A stretch of 8,414 nt of DNA from contig CADBTE010000048.1 in assembly GCA_902797455.1 (NCBI GenBank), positions 1 to 8,414 on the forward strand, in the 5' to 3' direction. Below, in pieces: positions 1-5,618 of this stretch (positions within the stretch are counted from its first letter, which is position 1; each line of letters starts with the position of its first letter). The position numbers were made by a program, and so were the translations under genes. The stretch is from an uncultured Planctomycetota bacterium (GTDB lineage Bacteria; Planctomycetota; Planctomycetia; Pirellulales; Thermoguttaceae). The notes below the pieces were generated by a model, which had not been told where the DNA came from, did no database searches, and saw nothing but the letters and a program-made list of their open reading frames with translations.

Positions 1-690
1 GCGCGGCGCGAGGGCCGTTTTCCCACCGAGGAGGAACGCGCCGGCGCCTTGGCGTGTTCGGGGATGAAGCACCTAAGTGTCGATGATGATCGGCAGGTCA
101 TTCGGCTGGATCGTGAAGGGGTTATCCTCAATTTCGGCGGGATAGGAAAAGGAATCGGATTGGATGAGGCCGCCGGCGCCGCCGAAGCCCAAGGGCTGAA
201 AGATTTTCTGGTGCAGGGAGGCCGAAGCGGTGCCGTGGCCAGAGGAGGGCGCCGCGGCGACCACTCACCGACGCTGCGTCGCGGCGTATGGACCGTGAGC
301 GTCACTGACCCGCTTCGTCCCGATCACCCGCTGGCCATGATTCGCCTGGCCGATCGGGCGCTGGCAACCAGCGGTTCCGCCGAACAGTTCTTTATTTATG
401 AGGGAAAACGCTACTCGCATATCCTCGACCCGGCCACCGGTTTTCCGGCGGCGGGGCTGTTGTCCGTGACGGTTCTGGGCCCCACGGCCGCCGAGGCCGA
501 CGCGCTTTCGACCGCGCTGTTTGTGATGGGAGAGAAAAAATCGGTCGCGTTTTGTCAGGATCACCCGGAATATTCGGCGCTTCTGGTAACCGAGGAAGAG
601 GCAGATTCCACCCGCCGGTTGATCGCTGTCAATATGGATGAGGATACTTTGTCGATTCTCACCGAAGATCTGCCGCTCGAGATATTCTAG
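1..690 (+). CDS. FAD:protein FMN transferase, ApbE family (5' end outside window)
   Basis: ApbE enzymes use FAD to attach FMN to threonines of target proteins, typically Na+-pumping and other electron-transfer complexes, and act on the outer face of the membrane. The frame is open from base 1 and 229 codons are visible; ApbE proteins are usually about 300-350 residues, so the N-terminal third is missing. Visible family signatures in order: LNFGGIGKGIGLD (about 130-168), a glycine motif QGGRSGAVARG (about 214-245), ALATSGSAEQF (about 360-390), HILDPATGFPAAG (418-456), and ADALSTALFVMG (496-531), whose Asp (499-501) and Thr (511-513) match the family's metal-binding pair. The glycine motif reads GGRS instead of the usual GGD/GGE. 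A TTG at 49 is not needed as a start, since the frame runs upstream of it. The gene converges on the next one, with stop codons overlapping in CTAG. The family call is firm; the target protein is unknown. Confidence 0.9.
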   Translation, partial: ARREGRFPTEEERAGALACSGMKHLSVDDDRQVIRLDREGVILNFGGIGKGIGLDEAAGAAEAQGLKDFLVQGGRSGAVARGGRRGDHSPTLRRGVWTVSVTDPLRPDHPLAMIRLADRALATSGSAEQFFIYEGKRYSHILDPATGFPAAGLLSVTVLGPTAAEADALSTALFVMGEKKSVAFCQDHPEYSALLVTEEEADSTRRLIAVNMDEDTLSILTEDLPLEIF

Positions 691-1712
691 TACGAACGCT
701 CGATATAGTAATCCAAAAGGGTCGTCGTCGACTGGTAAAGGACCCCGCCGGCCGGGTCGGTCTCGACCGTGACCTGGCGCTGGACACCGCCGGGAATCAT
801 CGTGGAATGAATGGTTCTCGTCAGGGAAACCGAGTCTTCTTTCTTTTCGATGGTCTGGGAAAACCAAACGGGAAGGTCGGCCCCAATGAGAAGATTCCCC
901 CCCTGGAAAAGAATCGTGGTACTGGCCTGGCGCAAAAGGGTGCGCGGAGTGTCGTTCGAGAAGGTATCGGTATGGCTTTGATGGATGAAGGGAGAGATCA
1001 CCGTCGAATACCAAAGGGTGGTCGTCTCTGTCATTTCGGGGGTGGTTCTTTGGAACCGTCGGACGAAACAGGGAATCACGCGCAGCCCGGCCTGAACGTT
1101 GGCCGATGGGAGAATCTCTTCGGTGAGCTGGTCATCCGCTGCCAGACCGTAAAAGTTATATTTCACCACCTCGGGTTCTTTTTCGAAGGTCCGGTTCCCC
1201 ATTTTCACCGAGACCTCTTGCCGGAGCGTGTAGCCGGAGGCGGAGATATCCAGGAGGGTCTGCTTTTTTTCGGTGACACTTTGAATGCTTTGCCGGTGCT
1301 GGAACGAGACGCTCACCGTCCGGGTCCGGCTCCAACTCCCGGGCCGGAACCGACACCAGGGAGATTCTTTGGCCGACATCGCGGCGCAAGCCGGCTGCTG
1401 CTCGGGGGCGATGCGCTCAAAAGGAGTGTCGCTGTCGGAAACATCCGCGGCGGCGCCTTGAGGGACGGGATCTTCGGCAGCGGGGGCAAAATTGGGTGAG
1501 GCGGAAAGGCCCTGTCCTTGAGAGGTATCATCGGGAAGAAGAGTGAGCAGATCGTGCGCGACGACCGCGGGATTGGTGAGCTGCTCGGGATTTTCCTGGG
1601 CGACGGACGTCTGAGGGACAAGAGAAAAAACAGCACAGAAAAACGCCGCGGCAGCCCCAATAACAGCGGCTGTTTTAAGATCGAAGCGAAATGTTGACTG
1701 CTTGTTACACAC
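687..1712 (-). CDS. Secreted protein of unknown function, 341 aa
   Basis: I do not recognise a named family. The start is GTG at 1712; no other in-frame start precedes the signal sequence, so this one is nearly forced, though no clear Shine-Dalgarno is visible. Residues 1-38 look like a Sec signal peptide: basic n-region with K4, R9 and K13, hydrophobic stretch AAVIGAAAAFFCAVFSLV, and cleavage likely after SVA38. A low-complexity, acidic and Pro/Gln-rich linker follows to about residue 100. The remainder is rich in Thr, Ser, Val and aromatic residues with the alternating pattern of beta strands. It opens with a motif around PWCRFRPGSWSRTRT, and ends DYYIERSY. Two Cys at about 109 and 117 (ACAAMSAKESPWC) could form a disulfide. 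Arg-rich strands and no catalytic motif suggest a structural or binding protein outside the cytoplasm (inference). It sits behind a structured leader at 1728-1803 that may control it. It is tail to tail with the apbE-like gene. Confidence 0.75.
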   Translation of the reverse strand: MCNKQSTFRFDLKTAAVIGAAAAFFCAVFSLVPQTSVAQENPEQLTNPAVVAHDLLTLLPDDTSQGQGLSASPNFAPAAEDPVPQGAAADVSDSDTPFERIAPEQQPACAAMSAKESPWCRFRPGSWSRTRTVSVSFQHRQSIQSVTEKKQTLLDISASGYTLRQEVSVKMGNRTFEKEPEVVKYNFYGLAADDQLTEEILPSANVQAGLRVIPCFVRRFQRTTPEMTETTTLWYSTVISPFIHQSHTDTFSNDTPRTLLRQASTTILFQGGNLLIGADLPVWFSQTIEKKEDSVSLTRTIHSTMIPGGVQRQVTVETDPAGGVLYQSTTTLLDYYIERSY

Positions 1713-1727
1713 GTTCTGCCACGATAG

Positions 1728-1803
1728 AAAAAAACCCCTGCCGGTGCCCTGTTAGGGGGTGGGGGTGGGCTGACGCGAATGATCGCGCCTTTTCCGGCAG
1801 GGG
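1728..1803 (-). terminator. Rho-independent terminator or attenuator with a branched loop
   Basis: On the minus strand, CCCCTGCCGG (1803-1794) pairs perfectly with CCGGCAGGGG (1744-1735), and the 3' arm runs directly into TTTTTTT (1734-1728), the form of an intrinsic terminator. The 49-nt loop holds two smaller helices: CGCGA-TCAT-TCGCG (1787-1774) and GCCC/GGGC (1770-1767 with 1749-1746) around a C-rich loop. It lies 80 bases after the SelA-like stop codon and could end that transcript. It is also only 15 bases before the start codon of the next gene, behind a candidate promoter, so it may instead be an attenuating leader of that gene. The sequence alone does not decide between the two. Confidence 0.7.
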
Positions 1804-1820
1804 CATAAGAAGTACCTACG

Positions 1821-1848
1821 ATTATCCCTAATTCTCTTTTTCGGTAAA
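1821..1848 (-). promoter_or_regulatory. Candidate sigma70-type promoter for the 341-aa secreted protein
   Basis: On the minus strand TTTACC (1848-1843, 4 of 6 to TTGACA) lies 16 bases before GATAAT (1826-1821, 5 of 6 to TATAAT). The predicted start near 1814 would give a leader of about 100 nt containing the whole stem-loop at 1735-1803. The -10 is followed by CG, as in the better promoter at 3421-3449. Consensus match only, so moderate confidence. Confidence 0.4.
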
Positions 1849-1883
1849 GCCCCCCCTCGGACAACAGCCCGAATCGGAAGTTT

Positions 1884-3359
1884 TCAGGGGAGTTCCTCAA
1901 AAACTTTGACGATCAGCGCGTCAAACTCGGGCGGGACCGTTTTGAGGTTCAAAGACAGCGTATCGTCCTCGGCCGAACCGACAAGCGCCGGTCGGGCGGA
2001 AGCCAAAACCTGCGCCAGCCCGCCCGGCGTACGGCCCGCCGGCTTGATCGCCAGCGCGACCGACGCCAGGCGGCCGATTTGCCGATCAGGGGTAAGATAG
2101 GCGGTGGCGGGACGAACTGTCACCTCTTCGATTGCCCGGCACAGACGCAGCTGCGGCACAAGCCGCTCGGCCCTATTTTGGAGATTCGCCGTCGGCAGCA
2201 AAAGAAGGCGCAAAATAGGGATCTGCTGTTCCACCGTCTGCGCGTTTTTATAGAGTTCGAAGGTCTTGACCATCCCCGCCAGATCGATGGGGTGCGGTAA
2301 AAACAAATCGGCCGTGTTGGAAGAACGGATTCGATCGAGATAGCGTTTGGAGCCGGCCAAAACGCCGCAGGGAGGCCCGCCGATGAGCTGACCGCCGCTA
2401 AAGAGAAGCAGATCGACCTGTGTGGCGAGAAGTTCGCCAATCGTCGGAATCGAGTCGAGAAAAACATGGGAAAGATCAACCAACGGGGCGTAATCGCAGC
2501 GTAACAGAACCGGAACATCGGGATACGCCTCATTTAAGGTCCGAATCTCCTCAGGAAGAAGCGCCAACGAATGACCGGCAGCCACCTCCGATGCCAGACG
2601 GATCAACCCCACCTCGGTCTCACCTCGGCGAGGCACGGCCAGGGGAGATAAGTAATCGCTCAGACGAACCGAATTGGAGGCCCCTACCTCGATCACCGTC
2701 GCGGAGGAGTAACTCAATCGATCGGCAAGACGCCGGCCGGAGTGATCTTCGGTCATATCACGCCGGGCGGTGAGGATCGCCCCACTGCGGCCGAATGTTT
2801 GAAACAGACACAGTTCCGCCAGTTCCGGGGAAGGGAAGAACAGCGCGTCCTCGACCCCGAGACGCGAGCAGACGACCCGCGCCGCCGTTGAGGGGGTGAT
2901 TTTCTGCGCCGGAGCCACACTGTACGGTTCCTCGCCGCGGGAAAACTCGGCCGGGTCGCCGGCCGATTCACTGCCGGCCGGCGAGCAGTACGCCTCGCCA
3001 TAGTCGGGGGAAGCATCGAGAAAATCGAGCCGCCAGAGCATCTCGTCAAGAATGGTCCGCCCCAGAGCGTAGTTGAATGTCGGTGTCGGAAAGAGTATTC
3101 CGCTGGCGTCGATGATAAGACGATCCCCCCGCCGCTCGATATCTTGGAGCCGAGCGAGGATCTTTTCGGTCAGGTCAGCCAGATCCGGAATCCGCCGCTC
3201 GGTGGCGGCCGAGAACATCTCTTCCGAGACGTCTTCGTAAACCCCCTTGACGGTACTAAGAACAGAGGCGGGATGAAGCCGCTCGATCACCGGGCGCAGG
3301 CGCGGTGATGCAAGGAGTTCATTGATGGAGAATATCGAAAATTTTCCCGGTTTCGGCAT
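1884..3359 (-). CDS. SelA-family protein lacking the PLP lysine (probable non-canonical paralogue)
   Basis: Genuine SelA uses PLP to convert seryl-tRNA(Sec) to selenocysteinyl-tRNA(Sec). Homology to SelA spans the protein: an N-terminal INELLASPRLRPVIERL segment like the SelA tRNA-binding domain, then IDASGILF (from residue 84), EVGASNSVRLSDY (SelA: EVGTTNRT..DY), DVPVLL...APLVDLS, FSGGQLIGGPPCGVLAG, then LRLLLLPTANLQNRAERL. In E. coli SelA the equivalent of FSGGQLIGGP is FSGDKLLGGP, whose Lys binds PLP; here it is Gln324 (codon CAG, 2390-2388) after Gly323. The NNNAAA segment reads FPSPEL, the LHTNLGRA segment is altered, and an acidic insertion lies near residues 110-140. Length is 491 aa versus 463 in E. 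coli. ATG at 3359 is preferred because AGG lies 8 bases upstream; GTG at 3368 would add three residues. The frame is intact with no sign of decay. Expressed from its own promoter. Fold assignment is strong; selenocysteine synthesis is doubtful. Confidence 0.85.
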   Translation of the reverse strand: MPKPGKFSIFSINELLASPRLRPVIERLHPASVLSTVKGVYEDVSEEMFSAATERRIPDLADLTEKILARLQDIERRGDRLIIDASGILFPTPTFNYALGRTILDEMLWRLDFLDASPDYGEAYCSPAGSESAGDPAEFSRGEEPYSVAPAQKITPSTAARVVCSRLGVEDALFFPSPELAELCLFQTFGRSGAILTARRDMTEDHSGRRLADRLSYSSATVIEVGASNSVRLSDYLSPLAVPRRGETEVGLIRLASEVAAGHSLALLPEEIRTLNEAYPDVPVLLRCDYAPLVDLSHVFLDSIPTIGELLATQVDLLLFSGGQLIGGPPCGVLAGSKRYLDRIRSSNTADLFLPHPIDLAGMVKTFELYKNAQTVEQQIPILRLLLLPTANLQNRAERLVPQLRLCRAIEEVTVRPATAYLTPDRQIGRLASVALAIKPAGRTPGGLAQVLASARPALVGSAEDDTLSLNLKTVPPEFDALIVKVFEELP

Positions 3360-3420
3360 GACATACACCTGACGGAAACGGTTGCGCGCAACGGCTTAAT
3401 GAAGCGGTAAACAAGAGCCG

Positions 3421-3449
3421 ATTATAGCGCTTTGCCATGTTTCAGGCAA
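3421..3449 (-). promoter_or_regulatory. Sigma70-type promoter of the SelA-like gene
   Basis: On the minus strand TTGCCT (3449-3444, 4 of 6) is followed after exactly 17 bases by a perfect TATAAT (3426-3421). The predicted start near 3414 gives a leader of about 55 nt. TTGCC (3432-3436) and GGCAA (3445-3449) form an inverted repeat covering the -35 box and the adjacent spacer, a possible operator. A 12-base palindrome GTTGCGCGCAAC lies in the leader at 3381-3392. Confidence 0.65.
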
Positions 3450-3461
3450 GATTTTTACGTG

Positions 3462-4070
3462 TCATTGCCCCTGGGGGAGGTTGCCAATCTCCAGGTGGGT
3501 TCCTGCCCCCTGAGGGGTAAGAACACCGTCGGCGGTCGGTGATTCGGGTTGTCCGACAATGATGACGCGAATCAGGACATCGGCCGGCTCGTAGCGGACA
3601 AACTCTTTCTCATGAAGGACGGGGTAGGGGGTCATTTCTTTGACGGTGACGGTTTGAACCTCCATCTGGCAGGTACACGGATTGAAAGTCTCGACCTGTT
3701 TTTCGACCAACTGCTCGCACGGTTCGAAGACCGTTCGAAACTCAGAGATCTTTCGCAGTCCCTTCTCTTTCTTGTAATAGTAACGGTAGCGGCAGCCATC
3801 GGCTCCGATCACCGCGATCGCCTCCTCGGGCGAGAAGGGGAGTTTCCGCTCGGCAACCTCATCGGGGGACGCCTGCAGCTCAACCGGAATATCGGGGGCC
3901 ATCAGCTCGGAATAAGGATTCTGGTAAGTCGTCTTCTCGCCAAGCCCCCCCCAGAGCCAGCCTTCATTCTGCTTTTTCGCCGTGTAGGCCAAAGCCGGCA
4001 GCGCGAACAGAAGGGCCATCGAGACGGCCGCGCCGATTTGACAGATCTTTCCGCCGCAGAGCTCACGCAT
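3462..4070 (-). CDS. Small secreted cysteine-containing protein of unknown function, 202 aa
   Basis: No family is recognised. I start it at ATG 4070 because AAAGGGG lies 8 bases upstream; a frame-open extension to 4103 would add 11 residues across that ribosome site. Residues 1-28 form a Sec signal peptide with a hydrophobic core (IGAAVSMALLFALPALA) and likely cleavage at ALA/YT. The mature protein has four Cys (93, 118, 132, 134), the last two as PCTC, in a charged, Val/Glu/Lys-rich stretch (about 93-175) that looks like beta strands. VFEPCEQLVEKQ and TFNPCTCQMEVQ resemble a two-copy motif, though weakly. The tail from about 176 is Pro/Gly-rich. Two disulfides in the periplasm or cell envelope are plausible (inference). 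It lies 102 bases upstream of the SelA-like gene on the same strand, with no terminator seen between them, but that gene has its own promoter. Confidence 0.75.
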   Translation of the reverse strand: MRELCGGKICQIGAAVSMALLFALPALAYTAKKQNEGWLWGGLGEKTTYQNPYSELMAPDIPVELQASPDEVAERKLPFSPEEAIAVIGADGCRYRYYYKKEKGLRKISEFRTVFEPCEQLVEKQVETFNPCTCQMEVQTVTVKEMTPYPVLHEKEFVRYEPADVLIRVIIVGQPESPTADGVLTPQGAGTHLEIGNLPQGQ

Positions 4071-4078
4071 CGTCGGTT

Positions 4079-4085
4079 CCCCTTT
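4079..4085 (-). promoter_or_regulatory. Ribosome binding site of the 202-aa secreted protein
   Basis: AAAGGGG on the minus strand ends 8 bases before ATG 4070. It decides that start over upstream in-frame codons and places the signal peptide at the exact N-terminus. Confidence 0.6.
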
Positions 4086-4170
4086 ACAGAGCTTCCTGAC
4101 CAATTAAAAGGTGGTTCCCCGTCGGACCATTTCGCGCCGGGGCTCCACTGCCTTCTTTCTATACTAATCA

Positions 4171-4201
4171 GGCAAAACGTGATGAAAGTATCTATTTTGC
4201 C
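4171..4201. repeat. Inverted repeat GGCAAAA / TTTTGCC
   Basis: Perfect 7-base arms at 4171-4177 and 4195-4201 with a 17-base spacer, in the divergent region. It overlaps the second inverted repeat at 4189-4210, so the two are alternatives as hairpins. Arms of this kind can be protein-binding half-sites; no regulator gene is visible. Confidence 0.45.
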
Positions 4202-4210
4202 GAATAGATA
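4189..4210. repeat. Inverted repeat TATCTATT / AATAGATA
   Basis: Perfect 8-base arms at 4189-4196 and 4203-4210 with a 6-base spacer TTGCCG. It lies upstream of both divergent genes, about 120 bases from each of the minus-strand start codon and the plus-strand promoter. It is a candidate operator or a hairpin in the minus-strand gene's leader. Confidence 0.5.
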
Positions 4211-4302
4211 TCAAGAAGAGGCGGCGCGGTATCAGATACAACGATTAAAACGATTATGACCGCGCATTATTCTCCCCACGTCGAGGAGGGGCGAAAGGCC
4301 TC

Positions 4303-4316
4303 AATGTCTGGACATT
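4303..4316. promoter_or_regulatory. Operator-like dyad AATGTC-TG-GACATT
   Basis: Two perfect 6-base half-sites (4303-4308, 4311-4316) separated by TG. The dyad contains the -35 hexamer TGGACA (4309-4314), so a bound protein would compete with RNA polymerase. The regulator is unknown. Confidence 0.45.
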
Positions 4317-4336
4317 TAGGGGAATTCCACTATAAT
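4309..4336 (+). promoter_or_regulatory. Strong sigma70-type promoter of the DUF6807 gene
   Basis: TGGACA (4309-4314, 5 of 6) and a perfect TATAAT (4331-4336) with a 16-base spacer. The spacer contains the palindrome GGAATTCC (4321-4328). A start near 4343 gives a leader of about 90 nt before ATG 4432, and could serve both this gene and the kinase gene downstream. Confidence 0.65.
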
Positions 4337-4412
4337 AACGGCAGGTTTCGCGCTTTTTAAGAACACGGGCCCTTTTTATCAAAACACAGAGTAATAATGC
4401 CATTGCCACACG

Positions 4413-4418
4413 AAGGAG
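4413..4418 (+). promoter_or_regulatory. Ribosome binding site of the DUF6807 gene
   Basis: AAGGAG ends 13 bases before ATG 4432, a long but usable spacing. A TTG at 4420 is only one base away and too close, so ATG 4432 is preferred; it also places the signal peptide at the N-terminus. Confidence 0.5.
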
Positions 4419-4431
4419 CTTGGAAACGGCT

Positions 4432-5568
4432 ATGAAGAATATCACGCGTTGTCTTGTTTGTGGGTTGCTCGCGCTGATGGCAGCGTCGGCACCTTTTTTA
4501 GCCGCCGCGGATGTCTCCTGCCATTCACTCGGCGACGGTCGGGTTCAAATCTTGGTCGATGGCGAGCTGTTTACCCAGTTTATCCCCAACTTCGCGGGAA
4601 CTCCCGTCTTTTGGCCGCTGCTTTCGGCCGATGGCTCCTTGCTGACCCGCTCGCTTTACCGGCCGCAGCCCGACAACAAAAATAAAGTCGTCGATGGTCC
4701 TTTCCCGGCCGAGGATTACGCCCGTTTCCTGGCCGACGGCAATCAGGCCTGGACCGATATCATGCGCTGCATCGAGATGATCCGCCCCGTCGAATCAAAG
4801 GACCACCCGCATCAGCGCTCCGTCTGGTTCGACCACGGAATGGTCAACGGCAAAGACTTCTGGAGCTGCTCACCCGACACCTCAATCAGCGCGGAGTTGA
4901 TCAGCGCCGAAAAAAACAGCGATGGCCAGGTCGTTCTGGTCATTCACTGCCGATGGAATGACCTGGCCGCCGGCGAGGATCTTTGCGAAGATACACGGAC
5001 TGTCACGCTGGGGGTGGTCCCCGGAACATCGATTCGATTCATCGATTACCGGATTGACCTCACCGCCGGGGGTGACCCGACCGTTTTCGGCGACACCAAG
5101 GAAGGGTCTTTCGGTGTTCGTGTGGCCAGTACGATGGAGTTGGGCGCCGAAAAAAAGAACCCCAACTGGGGGGGCTCGATCGTCAACGCCGAAGGGCTTA
5201 AAGATGACGACACTTGGGGGAAGCGGACCGCTTGGGTTAACTTCAACGGAAAGGTCGCCAAGCATCTCACCGCCGAGCAGATCGACGCCGGCGCCGATAT
5301 CCAGACCGCGGAAATGGTCAGTGCCGGGATTGTCATTATGAATCACCCCGGTTCCTTCCGTTTCCCCTCTTGGTACCATGTGCGCGGTTACGGCCTTTTC
5401 GCCGTCAACCCGTTTGGCATCAAAGATTTCGCCCCCCAAGACAAACTTGATGGGTCTGTCACCCTTCAAAAGGGGGAAATACTCACTTTCCGTTATCGTC
5501 TGCTGATCTACGACGGGGAGCTCTCCGCCGAACAGATCGCCTCCCTCTACGAAGATTACGCGAAATGA
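4432..5568 (+). CDS. Secreted DUF6807 (PmoA-like) family protein, 378 aa
   Basis: The family is common in planctomycetes and other polysaccharide-degrading bacteria. The old name PmoA suggests methane oxygenase, but the protein is unrelated to the membrane methane monooxygenase subunit and has no proven activity. A Sec signal peptide covers about residues 1-26 (hydrophobic LVCGLLALMAASAPFLAAA, cleavage near AAA/DVS). Family signatures in order: FWPLLSADGSLLTRS near 60-75, DHPHQRSVWFDHG (Asp124-Gly136), GDTKEGSFGVRVAS (from Gly220), an EGLKDDDTWGKRTAWVNF stretch near 257-274, NHPGSFRFPSWYHVRGYGLF from residue 304, NPFG and a terminal YRLLIYDGELS. The conserved His/Asp/Arg cluster around 124-136 is the most likely functional site (inference). 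Length is typical, with no truncation. It starts from a strong promoter with an overlapping dyad and is followed after 50 bases by the kinase gene. Possible alternatives are a carbohydrate-binding or carbohydrate-active role; neither is shown here. Confidence 0.88.
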   Translation: MKNITRCLVCGLLALMAASAPFLAAADVSCHSLGDGRVQILVDGELFTQFIPNFAGTPVFWPLLSADGSLLTRSLYRPQPDNKNKVVDGPFPAEDYARFLADGNQAWTDIMRCIEMIRPVESKDHPHQRSVWFDHGMVNGKDFWSCSPDTSISAELISAEKNSDGQVVLVIHCRWNDLAAGEDLCEDTRTVTLGVVPGTSIRFIDYRIDLTAGGDPTVFGDTKEGSFGVRVASTMELGAEKKNPNWGGSIVNAEGLKDDDTWGKRTAWVNFNGKVAKHLTAEQIDAGADIQTAEMVSAGIVIMNHPGSFRFPSWYHVRGYGLFAVNPFGIKDFAPQDKLDGSVTLQKGEILTFRYRLLIYDGELSAEQIASLYEDYAK

Positions 5569-5618
5569 ATTTACACAACGAAAGATCGAGATAAAACGAA
5601 AGCACGAAAGAAAGCTCG

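Larger units (their letters stand above)
1713..1883. other. Intergenic leader between the SelA-like gene and the 341-aa secreted protein gene
   Basis: 171 bases with no credible gene. Read on the minus strand it holds a candidate promoter (1821-1848), then a branched GC-rich structure (1735-1803), then seven T (1728-1734), then the GTG start at 1712. The plus strand carries a G-rich tract, GGGGGTGGGGGTGGG, at 1755-1769; the corresponding minus-strand RNA is a C-rich single-stranded loop. Confidence 0.6.
4071..4431. other. Divergent intergenic regulatory region
   Basis: About 360 bases between two divergently transcribed secreted-protein genes, noticeably more AT-rich than the genes. It contains the plus-strand promoter (4309-4336), a dyad over its -35, two inverted repeats at 4171-4210, a 9-base-period direct repeat of AACGATTA (4240-4247 and 4249-4256), and the ribosome site at 4413. 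For the minus-strand gene I find only weak candidates: CATAAT (4258-4253) with no -35 match, or TATAGA (4163-4158) with a poor -35. No coding frame here is convincing. Confidence 0.6.

Noticed and set aside
265..1014. 249-codon open frame on the minus strand spanning two genes
   Set aside because: It crosses the apbE-like and secreted-protein genes, is rich in Arg, Gly, His and Pro in a shadow-like way, and has no domain signature.
807..1499. 230-codon plus-strand frame opposite the 341-aa secreted protein
   Set aside because: The antisense protein lacks a recognisable motif; the minus-strand frame has a convincing signal peptide and uses the whole interval.
1313..1900. 195-codon minus-strand frame covering the leader region
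   Set aside because: Pro/Arg/Ser-rich shadow in another frame, running through the terminator-like stem and both neighbouring genes.
1884..3359. Calling this gene a normal selA
   Set aside because: The PLP lysine and several conserved SelA segments are absent, so the symbol would imply an activity the sequence does not support.
3549..4259. 236-codon plus-strand frame opposite the 202-aa gene
   Set aside because: Composition is shadow-like and the minus-strand frame has a good ribosome site and signal peptide.
4360..4380. GGGCCC followed by TTTTT as a terminator
   Set aside because: The palindrome has no loop and the arms are only three bases, too weak for a terminator; it lies in the DUF6807 leader.
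4882..5469. 195-codon minus-strand frame inside the DUF6807 gene
   Set aside because: The plus-strand frame matches the DUF6807 signatures along its whole length.
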